DNA of 64,000 nt from Aromatoleum anaerobium. Lineage in GTDB: Bacteria; Pseudomonadota; Gammaproteobacteria; Burkholderiales; Rhodocyclaceae. The stretch spans positions 124,001 to 188,000 of the forward strand of contig NZ_WTVG02000036.1 of the NCBI RefSeq assembly GCF_012910705.2. Reading direction: 5' to 3'. Shown here piece by piece: positions 36,257 to 45,595 of this stretch (position 1 is its first letter; every line of letters begins with the position of its first letter). The position numbers were made by a program, and so were the translations under genes. The notes beneath the pieces were generated by a model, which was not told where the DNA came from, did not search any database, and was given only the letters and a program-made list of their open reading frames with translations.

Positions 36257-36339
36257 TCGTCCGCTGCTGCCCGCATCGCGCCATTGCCCCCGAGCTGGCT
36301 ATAATCAACCGTCCATTCAAAAACCGAGGGAGCAGCGCG

Positions 36340-36783
36340 ATGTTCAAGCACATTCTCGTCCCCACCGACGGCTCGCCGCTGTCGGAAGGCACTGTCGCAC
36401 GTGCGGTTTCGTTCGCCAAGGATGCCGGCGCCCGGATCACCTTCTTTTATGCGCAGCCCGATTTTCCGATGCCGATCTATGGCGAAGGCGCACTGATCGA
36501 TCCGACCACGCCGGAGCAGTTCGCGAAATCGGCTGAAGAGGAAGCGAGGAAGATCCTCGGCAAGGCCAAAGCGCTGGCAGACAGCGAAGGTGTCGCTGCC
36601 GACACCGACACGATCGTGAACGAAGTGCCGTACGAAGCGGTCATCGACGCGGCCAAGCGGCACGGCTGCGACCTGATCTTCATGGCTTCACATGGTCGGC
36701 GGGGAATTGCCGGCCTGCTGCTGGGTAGCGAGACACAGAAAGTGCTTACGCACAGCAATATTCCCGTACTGGTGTATCGCTGA
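36340..36783 (+). CDS. uspA: Universal stress protein
   Basis: A 147-residue UspA domain: LVPTDGSPLSEG at the start and the ATP-loop pattern SHGRRGIAGLLLGSETQKVL at the end, with both Gly residues of G-x2-G-x9-G(S). ATG 36340 follows GAGGGA. FNR-dependent Usp proteins help anaerobic energy-stress survival in Pseudomonas; the FNR box and TATAAT upstream fit this. Confidence 0.93.
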   Translation: MFKHILVPTDGSPLSEGTVARAVSFAKDAGARITFFYAQPDFPMPIYGEGALIDPTTPEQFAKSAEEEARKILGKAKALADSEGVAADTDTIVNEVPYEAVIDAAKRHGCDLIFMASHGRRGIAGLLLGSETQKVLTHSNIPVLVYR

Positions 36784-36833
36784 GATTGACGACCGGCATG
36801 CGAGGCCTGCGAGGCGGGTCTCGCTGCAGTGAG

Positions 36834-37073
36834 CTAGGGCTGCGGCCGGTTGAGCTCTTCCGGGCTGCGCTGGAGAAACAGCGTCGCCAGGCTGGAGGCA
36901 GCACAGACGATCCAGAAACCGAAAAACCCGATCGAATAAGTGGCGGTCAGCGAATATTCGACGGGTTCGCCAAGAAAATACAGGGTCTTGGGATCGACAA
37001 CCGTAAAGAAGACCGCCTCGGCAATGCCCGCGACAAGAAACGAAGGCCACAGGACCTGGATCCATTTCAGCAC
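36834..37073 (-). CDS. Small two-helix membrane protein of the cco cluster
   Basis: 79 residues from GTG 37073 (AGGGGG six bases upstream). Two hydrophobic segments (PSFLVAGIAEAVFFTVV and YSIGFFGFWIVCAASSLATLF). It lies 23 bp after fixH in the same direction. I recognise it only as a conserved companion of cbb3 genes in betaproteobacteria; function unknown. Confidence 0.72.
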   Translation of the reverse strand: MLKWIQVLWPSFLVAGIAEAVFFTVVDPKTLYFLGEPVEYSLTATYSIGFFGFWIVCAASSLATLFLQRSPEELNRPQP

Positions 37074-37096
37074 TTGACACCCCCTTCACCAGTCAG

Positions 37097-37609
37097 TTAC
37101 GAATCCGCGGGGACTATCCGGATCTCCGCACCCGTCGGCACGAGGATGGTTTCACTGAGTCGCCACGTCTGCGCCTCATCCTCGAGCTGAATCAGCCACC
37201 GACCCGTCGATAGCGGCGCGACAGCACCGGTGAACACCCCGTCGCGTCCTTTGAGCAGGAGCTTCTGATCCTGCCCGGCGCGCGTCGGATGCGCGATCGT
37301 CAGCACCATCGTCGGGGGCAAGACGATTCCCTGCGCGGCGCCCAACCGAACATTGACCTCCTCCGCGCGAAGCCGGAAATCGGCGACGAGGCCCATTTCG
37401 CGTGCGCGGACCGAGCGCCCGATGGTTTTTTCGATTGTCTTGCCCTGCTGGTAGTAATCGTCCACCACCAGCCCGTCCCAGCTGGTGATCGCCAGCCACA
37501 AGGTCACCGCGCCCGCAATGACGGCGGTCGCCGGGATTGCGATCAGGAACCACGGCCAGCCCTGCTGGTACCACGGCTGAATGTCTTTCGTCAGGGCTGC
37601 TGTGCGCAT
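37097..37609 (-). CDS. fixH: FixH/CcoH, cbb3 oxidase assembly protein
   Basis: 170 residues: an N-terminal helix (WFLIAIPATAVIAGAVTLWLA) then a periplasmic domain with WDGLVVDDYYQQGKTI, the FixH signature, and a beta-rich part. CcoH/FixH is needed for stable cbb3 assembly. It follows ccoG by 14 bp. Confidence 0.92.
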   Translation of the reverse strand: MRTAALTKDIQPWYQQGWPWFLIAIPATAVIAGAVTLWLAITSWDGLVVDDYYQQGKTIEKTIGRSVRAREMGLVADFRLRAEEVNVRLGAAQGIVLPPTMVLTIAHPTRAGQDQKLLLKGRDGVFTGAVAPLSTGRWLIQLEDEAQTWRLSETILVPTGAEIRIVPADS

Positions 37610-37623
37610 TCGATTGATCCCTC

Positions 37624-39054
37624 TTAGCGAGGCAAATGGAAAGTCGTGTCTTCCTGCACCGACACGGACGGATCACCGCTCATGCCGACGTCGAAGACGA
37701 TTTCGTGCGAACCCGGCGCGCCCGATTCAGGCGGCACCCGCACATGCACCGTCACGGATTCGGTCGACGCCGGAGCGATGCTCACCTGCCGGACACCGTC
37801 GATGCGAATCCCGTCGAGACCCGACACCGCGATGTCGAACACGCGGGGAGTCTCGAGCATGTTCATGATCTGCAACTGGTAGACATTCTCGATCAGGCCG
37901 CCTTCGACCTCGCGCGCCAGCGTCGCCCGATCGCGGATCACGTCCACCCGCAGGTCCGAACGCGTCGCCAGGCCCCACAGCAGCGCGATGCAAACGGACG
38001 TCAGGATTGCGCTATAGATCAACGTCCTCGGTCGCAACACATGCGCGATGATTTCCTTTCGTCCCCAGTGCTGCTTGAGCGCATTGTCGGTGGAATAACG
38101 GATCAGCCCGCGCGGATAGCCCATCCGGTCCATCACCTGGTCGCAGCCGTCGATACACGCCGCGCAACCGATGCATTCGTACTGCAAGCCCTGCCGGATG
38201 TCGATCCCGGTCGGGCACACCTGGACACAGATCCCGCAATCGACGCAGTCACCCAACCCGGCCGAGCGCGGTGCGACGCCCTTCCTGCGCGAACCGCGCG
38301 GCTCGCCGCGTTCCTGGTCATAGGTGACGACGAGCGTATCGGGGTCGAACATCACGCTCTGAAAGCGCGCATACGGGCACATGTACAGACAGACCTGCTC
38401 GCGCATCACTCCGGCAAAAAGATAGGTGAAGCCGCCGTAGAACAGGATCCAGAATATTTCCCAGGGTCCGAAACTCAGCATCTTCGCCGCCTGGAGCAAC
38501 TCGTCGAGCGGCGTGAAATACGCCACCAGCGTGAAACCGGTCCACAGCGACAGAAGAATCCATGCGCCGTACTTTGCCGAGCGGATCGCGAGCTTTCGCG
38601 CCCCCATCGGCGCGCTGTCCAGTTTCTTGCGCTTGAGATGATCCCCTTCGATCTTCTCCTCGATCCACATGAATATTTCGGTGTAGACAGTCTGCGGACA
38701 CGCGTACCCGCACCACAGCCGCCCGGCAATCGCGGTGAAGAAGAACAGCGCAAAAGCGGAGATGATCAGCAGGATCGCGAGGTAGAACACGTCCTGCGGC
38801 CAGAACACCCAGCCGAAGATGTAGAACTTGCGCTCGGTCAGGTGGAACAGCACTGCCTGTCGATCGTTCCACGTGAGCCAGGGCAGGCCGTAATAGAGGA
38901 TCTGCGTAAACCACACCAGGACCCAGCGCCAGGTCGCAAAGCGGCCGCTCACCGAACGCACGTGGAGCTTCTTCCGCGCAGCATAGAGTTCGTCGGACTC
39001 GGCCGACTTGTCGCGCGGGGAAGGGAACTTCCGAAGGGGTATCGGGGCGGTCAT
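37624..39054 (-). CDS. ccoG: CcoG (FixG/RdxA) ferredoxin-like membrane protein
   Basis: 476 residues with five helices, two 4Fe-4S motifs CVDCGICVQVCP and CIGCAACIDGCD, CGYACPQ and a C-terminal IgG-like domain (from about 340). CcoG reduces Cu(II) to Cu(I) for cbb3 biogenesis in Rhodobacter. It follows ccoP by 83 bp, with no terminator seen between. Confidence 0.94.
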   Translation of the reverse strand: MTAPIPLRKFPSPRDKSAESDELYAARKKLHVRSVSGRFATWRWVLVWFTQILYYGLPWLTWNDRQAVLFHLTERKFYIFGWVFWPQDVFYLAILLIISAFALFFFTAIAGRLWCGYACPQTVYTEIFMWIEEKIEGDHLKRKKLDSAPMGARKLAIRSAKYGAWILLSLWTGFTLVAYFTPLDELLQAAKMLSFGPWEIFWILFYGGFTYLFAGVMREQVCLYMCPYARFQSVMFDPDTLVVTYDQERGEPRGSRRKGVAPRSAGLGDCVDCGICVQVCPTGIDIRQGLQYECIGCAACIDGCDQVMDRMGYPRGLIRYSTDNALKQHWGRKEIIAHVLRPRTLIYSAILTSVCIALLWGLATRSDLRVDVIRDRATLAREVEGGLIENVYQLQIMNMLETPRVFDIAVSGLDGIRIDGVRQVSIAPASTESVTVHVRVPPESGAPGSHEIVFDVGMSGDPSVSVQEDTTFHLPR

Positions 39055-39137
39055 ATATCGCTATATCCGTAAGTTCTAATTTGGCGGGCTTGAATTCCCC
39101 GGGTCGCCCCCGGGGAATGACTGCTGCCCGAAACGGT

Positions 39138-40040
39138 TTACTGCGCCGGCTTGTTCGAGAGGCCGTACACGTACGCCGTCAGCAGGTGCACTTTCGCCTC
39201 GCCGAGGAATTCGCCGAATCCCGGCATCCGGTTCATCCGGCCCTTCGTGACCGTTTCCATGATCGTCGCCTCCGAAGACCCATAAAGCCAGGCGTCATCG
39301 GAAAGATCAGGAGCGCCCATCGCCGGCATCCCTTTCGCTTCGGCTCCGTGGCATGCCACGCAGTTCTGCTGGAACAGCTCTGCACCGCGCTGCGCACGCA
39401 GCGAGTCGTGCGCGAGGCCGGACAGCGAGCGCACGTAGTTCGCGACATCCTTCACCCCGTCGGCACCGAGCGTCGGACCGAGAGGGGGCATCACGCCGAT
39501 CCGCCCGTTGGTGATGGTGGCCTTGATCGTCTCGGGATCGCCGCCCCAATGCCAGGCCTTGTCGGTGAGGTTCGGGAAGCCTTTCGCACCGCGCGCATCC
39601 GAGCCGTGGCACTGCGCGCAGTAGGTCACGAACAGCCGCTGCCCCATCCCCCGGGCCTCGGGGTCCGCGGCCACTCCCGCCACGTCCATGCCCTGGTACT
39701 TGGCGAAGATCGGCGCATAGCGCTCCTCCGCCTTCCGGGTCTCCGTTTCGTACTGCCCGACCGACGCCCAGCCGAGCACGCCCTTGGTGTTGCCGAATCC
39801 CGGATACAGGATCAGGTAGACCACCGCGAAAACCAGCGTCAGCCAGAACAGATACAACCACCAGCGCGGCAGCGGGTTGTTGTATTCGGCGAGGTTCTCG
39901 TCCCAGACGTGGCCGTGCAACTCGACCGGACCGGTCTCACGCTTGTTGTTCGACATCAGCACGAACAGGCAGAACAGCAGGCTCAGGGCCACCAGGCCCA
40001 TCACATACATGTTCCAGAAGCCGCTAACAAAGTCAGCCAT
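39138..40040 (-). CDS. ccoP: cbb3 oxidase subunit CcoP (diheme cytochrome c)
   Basis: 300 residues: two N-terminal helices (about 12-30 and 60-80) and two cytochrome c domains, CAQCH (141-145) and CVACH (227-231). Takes electrons from soluble cytochromes to CcoO/CcoN. Last gene of ccoNOQP, 3 bp after ccoQ. Confidence 0.96.
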   Translation of the reverse strand: MADFVSGFWNMYVMGLVALSLLFCLFVLMSNNKRETGPVELHGHVWDENLAEYNNPLPRWWLYLFWLTLVFAVVYLILYPGFGNTKGVLGWASVGQYETETRKAEERYAPIFAKYQGMDVAGVAADPEARGMGQRLFVTYCAQCHGSDARGAKGFPNLTDKAWHWGGDPETIKATITNGRIGVMPPLGPTLGADGVKDVANYVRSLSGLAHDSLRAQRGAELFQQNCVACHGAEAKGMPAMGAPDLSDDAWLYGSSEATIMETVTKGRMNRMPGFGEFLGEAKVHLLTAYVYGLSNKPAQ

Positions 40041-40043
40041 TTT

Positions 40044-40223
40044 TCATCCTTCCTTGGCTTGCCGGGCAGCATGTGGCACCGGCGCATCATCGTCGGTGAA
40101 GGGAAGCAGCGCCGCTTCATCGAATCCGGCCCGGGCACGCTTGCTGTAAGCCCAGAAACAGATACCCAGGAAGCAGGCCATGCCGAGTACGGTGATGAGG
40201 GATCGCAAATCGTTGATATCCAC
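40044..40223 (-). CDS. ccoQ: cbb3 oxidase subunit CcoQ
   Basis: 59 residues from GTG 40223 (AGGAG seven bases upstream). One helix (LITVLGMACFLGICFWAYS) and a short charged tail. CcoQ stabilises the interaction of CcoP with the core. It lies between ccoO and ccoP. Confidence 0.9.
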   Translation of the reverse strand: MDINDLRSLITVLGMACFLGICFWAYSKRARAGFDEAALLPFTDDDAPVPHAARQAKEG

Positions 40224-40240
40224 GGCGCTTCTCCTGCTCG

Positions 40241-40879
40241 TCACTTGAAGTTCGAAAGCGCGGTACCCAGCCCCTGCAGGTACGCGATCAGCGCTTCCAT
40301 CTCGGTCTTGCCTTCGAGCGCTGCCCGGGCCCCCGCGATTTCCTCATCGGAATACGGATGGCCGAGGGTGCGCAGCACCTGCATCTTCTGCTCGATGTCG
40401 TCCGCCTCGACCGGGCGTTCGAGCCACGAGAACGCAGGCATGTTCGATTCCGGCACGACATCGCGCGGATTGTTTAGATGCACCCGGTGCCACTCGTCCG
40501 AGTAGCGACCGCCGACGCGCTGCAGGTCGGGGCCGGTCCGCTTCGAGCCCCACTGGAACGGCCGGTCATAGATGAATTCGCCGGCGACCGAGTAGTGGCC
40601 GTAGCGTTCGGTCTCGGCGCGGAACGGGCGAATCATCTGCGAGTGGCAGTTGTAGCAGCCTTCGCGGACGTAGATGTCGCGCCCGACGAGCCGGACCGGA
40701 TCGTACGGCTTGACGTTCAGCGGGTTGCCCTGGCGATCGATCGGCATCGTCGTCGACTTCTGGAAGAACAGCGGGACGATCTCGACGAGACCACCGACGC
40801 TCACCGTCAGCAGCGTGAGCACGATCAGCCAGCCAACGCTGCGCTCGATGAAATCGTGATTCGATTTGGATTTGGCCAT
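40241..40879 (-). CDS. ccoO: cbb3 oxidase subunit CcoO (monoheme cytochrome c)
   Basis: 212 residues with one N-terminal helix and heme motif CYNCH (75-79) in the conserved [14 protein letters not shown] context. Membrane-bound, passes electrons to CcoN. 15 bp after ccoN. Confidence 0.96.
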   Translation of the reverse strand: MAKSKSNHDFIERSVGWLIVLTLLTVSVGGLVEIVPLFFQKSTTMPIDRQGNPLNVKPYDPVRLVGRDIYVREGCYNCHSQMIRPFRAETERYGHYSVAGEFIYDRPFQWGSKRTGPDLQRVGGRYSDEWHRVHLNNPRDVVPESNMPAFSWLERPVEADDIEQKMQVLRTLGHPYSDEEIAGARAALEGKTEMEALIAYLQGLGTALSNFK

Positions 40880-40894
40880 GTCACGTTTCTCCGA

Positions 40895-42319
40895 TCAGGC
40901 GTGCGCAGCGGCGGGAAGCACGACGGGAGCGTCGTACGCGCGGTGGCCGGCCATCGTTTTGACCATGTTGTAGAACATGATGAGCATGCCGGTCAGGAAG
41001 AGCACTCCCCCTGCCAGGCGAATCGACCAGAACGGGTAGCTCGCCTTGACGCTCTCGACGAACGAGTACGTAAGGGTGCCGTCCGGATTCGTCGCGCGCC
41101 ACATCAGCCCCTGCATCACGCCGGCAATCCACATCGACGCGATATACAGCACGATGCCGATCGTCGCGATCCAGAAGTGGGCATTGATCAGGCCCGTCGA
41201 ATACATCTCGGTCCGGCCGTACATGCGCGGCAGGAGGTAATACATCGAGCCGATCGAGATCATCGCGACCCAGCCGAGCGCGCCCGAATGGACGTGACCG
41301 ACAGTCCAGTCCGTGTAGTGCGACAGCGCGTTCACCGTCTTGATCGACATCATCGGGCCTTCGAAGGTCGACATGCCATAGAACGACAACGCGGTGATCA
41401 GGAACTTCAGGATCGGGTCGGTGCGCAGTTTGTGCCACGCGCCGGACAACGTCATGATGCCGTTGATCATGCCGCCCCACGACGGCGCCAGCAGGATCAG
41501 CGAGAACACCATGCCGACCGACTGGGTCCAGTCGGGCAGCGCGGTGTAGTGCAGATGGTGCGGGCCCGCCCACATGTAGGTGAAGATCAGCGCCCAGAAG
41601 TGCACCACCGACAGGCGGTACGAATACACCGGGCGCTCGGCCTGCTTCGGCACGAAGTAATACATCATGCCGAGGAAGCCGGCGGTCAGGAAGAAGCCCA
41701 CCGCGTTGTGGCCGTACCACCACTGCACCATCGCGTCCTGCACGCCGGCGTACGCCGAATAGGACTTGGTGAGCGTCACCGGAAGCGCTGCGCTATTGAC
41801 GATATGCAGCAGCGCGACGGTCAGGATGAACGCGCCGAAGAACCAGTTCGCGACGTAGATATGCGAGGTCTTGCGCTTGGCGATGGTGCCGAAGAACACG
41901 ATCGCGTAGGACACCCACACCACCGCGATCAGGATGTCGATCGGCCATTCGAGCTCGGCGTACTCCTTGCTGCTCGTGATGCCGAGCGGCAGCGTGACCG
42001 CGGCCAGCACGATGACCAGTTGCCAGCCCCAGAACGTGAAAGCCGCGAGACCCGGCGCGAACAGCGTGGTATGACAGGTGCGCTGGACGACGAAATATGA
42101 CGTCGCAAACAAGGCGCAGCCGCCGAACGCGAAAATCACCGCGTTTGTGTGAAGCGGACGCAACCTGCCGAAGTGGAACCATTCCCCGACGTTGAGTTCC
42201 GGCCATACAAGCTGTGCCGCAATGATCACGCCGACCAGCATGCCCACGATTCCCCACACCACTGTCATGATGGAGAACTGGCGCACGACTTTGTAGTTGT
42301 AAGTCGCTTGCGATTGCAT
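40895..42319 (-). CDS. ccoN: cbb3 oxidase catalytic subunit CcoN
   Basis: 474 residues, twelve helices, with histidines for heme b and the heme b3-CuB site ([48 protein letters not shown]). ATG 42319 with a GGGGG site. High-affinity terminal oxidase for low oxygen. FNR box at 42422-42435 lies upstream, and the gene is separated from ccoS by a 437-bp region with two terminators. Confidence 0.97.
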   Translation of the reverse strand: MQSQATYNYKVVRQFSIMTVVWGIVGMLVGVIIAAQLVWPELNVGEWFHFGRLRPLHTNAVIFAFGGCALFATSYFVVQRTCHTTLFAPGLAAFTFWGWQLVIVLAAVTLPLGITSSKEYAELEWPIDILIAVVWVSYAIVFFGTIAKRKTSHIYVANWFFGAFILTVALLHIVNSAALPVTLTKSYSAYAGVQDAMVQWWYGHNAVGFFLTAGFLGMMYYFVPKQAERPVYSYRLSVVHFWALIFTYMWAGPHHLHYTALPDWTQSVGMVFSLILLAPSWGGMINGIMTLSGAWHKLRTDPILKFLITALSFYGMSTFEGPMMSIKTVNALSHYTDWTVGHVHSGALGWVAMISIGSMYYLLPRMYGRTEMYSTGLINAHFWIATIGIVLYIASMWIAGVMQGLMWRATNPDGTLTYSFVESVKASYPFWSIRLAGGVLFLTGMLIMFYNMVKTMAGHRAYDAPVVLPAAAHA

Positions 42320-42421
42320 GTAACTGCCCCCCTGATGAAAAACCTTTGCGTCCGGTCTGCAATCATCCACGCGCTAGCAGCCCGGACGAACACGTTGATG
42401 CACAACACCGCTGACCGGCCG

Positions 42422-42435
42422 TTGACTTAGGTCAA
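42422..42435 (-). promoter_or_regulatory. FNR box of ccoNOQP
   Basis: TTGAC-TTAG-GTCAA, 103 bp before the ccoN start. Expected to activate ccoNOQP-ccoG-fixH under low oxygen. Confidence 0.87.
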
Positions 42436-42487
42436 CATTATATTGCACCGCGCAATCGGGCGGAAGCACATGAGGCATCAATCGCGC

Positions 42488-42510
42488 AAAAAACCATGTT
42501 GGTAACATGG
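42488..42510 (-). terminator. Second Rho-independent terminator before ccoN
   Basis: On the minus strand a 7-bp stem (CCATGTT with AACATGG, 3-base loop) is followed by six T residues. Confidence 0.75.
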
Positions 42511-42524
42511 TGAAAATCGCAGGC

Positions 42525-42553
42525 AAAAAAAAGGGTGCGTATCGAACGCACCC
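42525..42553 (-). terminator. Strong Rho-independent terminator
   Basis: Perfect 8-bp stem (gggtgcgt 42533-42540 with 42546-42553), 5-base loop, then eight T residues on the minus strand. It ends a transcript that starts upstream, in the ccoS-ccoN gap. Confidence 0.92.
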
Positions 42554-42631
42554 CCAACCCCAACAGAGAGACATGAATACCAGTTGCCGGAATGCCGCCC
42601 GAAACTTCGCGGCGACACCCGTGAAAACCAT
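42525..42631 (-). ncRNA. Predicted FNR-activated small RNA
   Basis: An FNR box (42679-42666), exactly 22 bp, a -10 CATACT (42643-42638) and a purine at the expected start 42631 form a class II FNR promoter. The transcript would run about 107 nt to the terminator at 42525. No convincing coding frame with a ribosome site lies in it. FNR/ANR-driven small RNAs (FnrS, AniS, PhrS) are known in other proteobacteria; similarity to them was not tested. Confidence 0.6.
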
Positions 42632-42637
42632 GGGAAA

Positions 42638-42679
42638 AGTATGCCCATCTCGCCCGGATGAAGTTTTGACCAGGGTCAA
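42638..42679 (-). promoter_or_regulatory. Class II FNR promoter in the ccoS-ccoN gap
   Basis: Box TTGAC-CCTG-GTCAA on the minus strand centred at -41.5 relative to 42631, with -10 CATACT (4 of 6). It points away from ccoS toward the terminators. Confidence 0.75.
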
Positions 42680-42714
42680 CAAAGAGTGCCCCCGGCAGCG
42701 CTGCGATGTGCCCC

Positions 42715-42765
42715 GACTCACTTCGCCGACTCACTTCGCCGACTCACTTCGCCGACTTACTTCGG
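42715..42765. repeat. 13-bp tandem repeat at the ccoS 3' end
   Basis: The unit gactcacttcgcc is present three times and a fourth, degenerate time covering the ccoS stop codon. It appears to be a duplication of the end of ccoS. Confidence 0.85.
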
Positions 42766-42954
42766 CGGCTCGCAGTCGGTGCCGTCCGGCTGCTTCTCGG
42801 CAGGCGGCGGGGCGTCGCGGTCGTCCATCAGCACCCGGTACGCCGGACCTTCCATATCGTCGTACTGCCCTGACTTGAGCGACCACCAGAAGATCACGCC
42901 GATCACGAAAACCAGCACGACCGAGAGCGGGATCAGGATGTAAAGGCTTTCCAT
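42757..42954 (-). CDS. ccoS: CcoS, cbb3 oxidase maturation protein
   Basis: 65 residues with one helix (LIPLSVVLVFVIGVIFWWSL) then SGQYDDMEGPAYRVLMDDD-like CcoS consensus. ATG 42954 shares its A with the ccoI stop (TGATG), so both are coupled. Needed to insert heme and copper into CcoN. Confidence 0.92.
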   Translation of the reverse strand: MESLYILIPLSVVLVFVIGVIFWWSLKSGQYDDMEGPAYRVLMDDRDAPPPAEKQPDGTDCEPPK

Positions 42955-45443
42955 CAGCGAACCCGGCTGCGCGGTTGGCGCTGCAGGCGCAGCGCGTTGA
43001 GAACGACGAGCAGCGAGCTTCCGGCCATGCCGATGCCCGCCATCCAGGGCGTGACGAGGCCCGCCATCGCAAGCGGCACCGAAGTGAAGTTGTACGCGAA
43101 CGACCACCACAGGTTCTGCCGGATGATCCGCAACGTGCGGCGCGAAAGATCGAGCCCGCACCCCAACCCCGCGAGGCTCTCGCTCAACAGCACGATGTCG
43201 GCTTCGTTGCGGGCGAGCTCGGTGCCGCCGCCCATCGCCACCGACACGTGGGCCTGGGCAAGCACCGGAGCATCATTCACGCCGTCGCCGACCATCGCCA
43301 CCACTGCCCCGGGAGCACGCTGCAACCTCGCCAGGAACTGCTGCTTGCCCTGCGGCGTCAGCGCGCCGTGCGCGTCGTCGATGCCGAGACCATGCGCGAC
43401 CGCATCGACCGCGCCGGGCGAATCGCCGCTCAGCACCGTCAGGCGCACTTTCTCTGCGCGAAGCTTCGCCGTCAGCTGCGCGGCTTCCTCGCGGGGCACG
43501 TCCGCGAGGCGGAACAGCGCGAGCCATTCGCCCGTCCTGCCGAGCGCGATCATCGACCCGCCCCGCGCCTCGAACTCCGCGCAGCGCGCCGATTCAGGGA
43601 TGCCCAGTTGCGCAGCGACGTATGCCGCCCGCCCGATCGCATGGCGCACGCCCTCGATCCGCCCCGCGATGCCTTGCCCGGTTTGCGCGACGACCTCCTC
43701 GACCGCGGGCAGAACGGCGTCTTCTGCCGCGCGGCGCAGTCCCTCGGCGACCGCATGCTCGGAGTCGCGCTCGAGCGCCGCCGCCAACGTGCGCAATTCG
43801 GCTTCACCAAGGTCGCCGAGCGGCAGAACTTCCTCGAGGCTCATCCGCCCCCGCGTCAGCGTGCCGGTCTTGTCGAAGACGAAGTGGTTCGCGCGCCCGA
43901 GCGTCTCGATCGCATGCCCGCGCGTCACCAGCACGCCCATTCGGGCCAGCGCGTCGGTCGCCACCGTCAGCGCCGTCGGCGTCGCCAGCGACAGCGCACA
44001 AGGACACGCGACCACCAGCACCGACACGAACACCCACAGCGCCCGTTCCGGCTCGATGAAGTACCACGCGAGACCCGTCGCGAACGCAAGCGCGAGCAGC
44101 GCGACGATGAACACGGCCGCAAAGCGGTCCGACTGCTGCGCGATGCGGGGCTTTTCGCTCGCGCCGCGCTCCATCAGGCGGCGGATCGCCGCGAGGCGGG
44201 TCGAGTCCCCGACCTGCTCGACGCGCACCGTCAGCGGGCTCGAAATGTTGATGCTGCCGCCGGTGACCGGACTCCCGGCAGACTTCGGCACCGGCAGGCT
44301 CTCGCCGGTCAAGAGCGCCTCGTTCGCCTCGCTGCGCCCGTCGACGACGACGCCGTCGGCGGGCATCACTTCACCGGGACGCACCCGCACGAAGTTGCCC
44401 GGCACCAGCTGCGACACCGGCACGCGCTCACCCTCCGGCGCCGGCCAGCCGGGCAGGCACTCGGCAAACGCCGGCAGCACCTTGCCAAGTTCCTCGACGC
44501 CACGCACCGCTTTCTGGCGCGCCACCATCTCCAGATAGCGCCCGCACAACAGGAAGAACACGAACATCGTCACCGAGTCGAAATACACTTCCCCGCTCCC
44601 GGCGAGCGTCGCCCAGACGCTCGCCGCGAAGGCGCTGCCAACTCCAAGCGCCACCGGCACGTCCATGCCCAGGCGGCGCAACTTCAGATCGCGCAGCGCC
44701 CGCCGGAAAAACGGCGCCGCGGAATACAGCACGACCGGAAGCGTCAACAGCAGGCTCGCCCAGCGCATCAGCTGCGCGATGTCCGGCGCGAGGTCGCCCT
44801 CCGGGGCGATGTACGCCGGGAAGGCGTACATCATCACCTGCATCATGCCGAAGCCGGCGACGAAGACGCGCCACAGCATCGAGCGGCGCTCGCGCTTGCC
44901 GATCTGCTCCGAGCGCTCGGCGTCGTACGGATACGCGCGGTAGCCGATCGCCTGGATCGCGGAGAGGATCCCGGACAGCTTGATGCGCCGCTCGTCCCAG
45001 CGCACCCGCGCCCGCCGCGTCGCATAGTTGACCTCGACCAGCGAAACACCCGGCTGGCGCGCGACATGCTGTTCGTTCAGCCACACGCACGCGGCGCAGG
45101 TGATGCCTTCGAGGATCAGCGCCGCCTCGCGCTCATGCTCGCCGATCGGCTGCACGAAGGTTTTCTGGAAATCGGGATGATCGAACAGCCCGAGTTCCTG
45201 CAGTTCGGCCGGCAGCGCCTCCTTCTGCGGCTCGGGCATCGCGTCGCGATGGCGATAGTAATCAGTGAGTCCGTTCGCGACGATCGACCCGGCGACAGCC
45301 TCACAGCCGACGCAGCACATGCGCCGCGACGCGCCGTCGATCGTCACGTAGTGGTGCGTGTCGGGCGGGACCGGCAGGCCGCAGTGATAGCAGTCCTGCT
45401 CAGGCAACGATGCTCGGACAGACTCGATTTCGGAAGCGCTCAT
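42954..45443 (-). CDS. ccoI: CcoI (FixI) copper-transporting P1B-type ATPase
   Basis: 829 residues. N-terminal CYHCGLPV (C18/C21) and CCVGC region typical of CcoI, an HMA domain with GITCAAC, CPC motif in ACPCALSLATPT, DKTGTLTRG and GDGVNDAPVL. Exports Cu(I) slowly for cbb3 assembly rather than for resistance. First gene of ccoI-ccoS. Confidence 0.95.
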   Translation of the reverse strand: MSASEIESVRASLPEQDCYHCGLPVPPDTHHYVTIDGASRRMCCVGCEAVAGSIVANGLTDYYRHRDAMPEPQKEALPAELQELGLFDHPDFQKTFVQPIGEHEREAALILEGITCAACVWLNEQHVARQPGVSLVEVNYATRRARVRWDERRIKLSGILSAIQAIGYRAYPYDAERSEQIGKRERRSMLWRVFVAGFGMMQVMMYAFPAYIAPEGDLAPDIAQLMRWASLLLTLPVVLYSAAPFFRRALRDLKLRRLGMDVPVALGVGSAFAASVWATLAGSGEVYFDSVTMFVFFLLCGRYLEMVARQKAVRGVEELGKVLPAFAECLPGWPAPEGERVPVSQLVPGNFVRVRPGEVMPADGVVVDGRSEANEALLTGESLPVPKSAGSPVTGGSINISSPLTVRVEQVGDSTRLAAIRRLMERGASEKPRIAQQSDRFAAVFIVALLALAFATGLAWYFIEPERALWVFVSVLVVACPCALSLATPTALTVATDALARMGVLVTRGHAIETLGRANHFVFDKTGTLTRGRMSLEEVLPLGDLGEAELRTLAAALERDSEHAVAEGLRRAAEDAVLPAVEEVVAQTGQGIAGRIEGVRHAIGRAAYVAAQLGIPESARCAEFEARGGSMIALGRTGEWLALFRLADVPREEAAQLTAKLRAEKVRLTVLSGDSPGAVDAVAHGLGIDDAHGALTPQGKQQFLARLQRAPGAVVAMVGDGVNDAPVLAQAHVSVAMGGGTELARNEADIVLLSESLAGLGCGLDLSRRTLRIIRQNLWWSFAYNFTSVPLAMAGLVTPWMAGIGMAGSSLLVVLNALRLQRQPRSRVR

Positions 45444-45595
45444 CAGGGAAACACCGAGGGCGGCGAGTGGGCGGCCCCACCCGTCCGTTCAGGCATCGAA
45501 ACGTCTTTTAGCACAGTTGACGTCCCGCCGCTATTGCAGTGCAGCAAAACTTGCGGCACGCCAGCCCCCGAAGAGCCGCAATCGTCCGCTTCAGT

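Noticed and set aside
42374-42721. A 115-codon minus frame spanning the ccoS-ccoN gap
   Set aside because: It runs through two Rho-independent terminators and has no ribosome site; a short RNA explains the region better.
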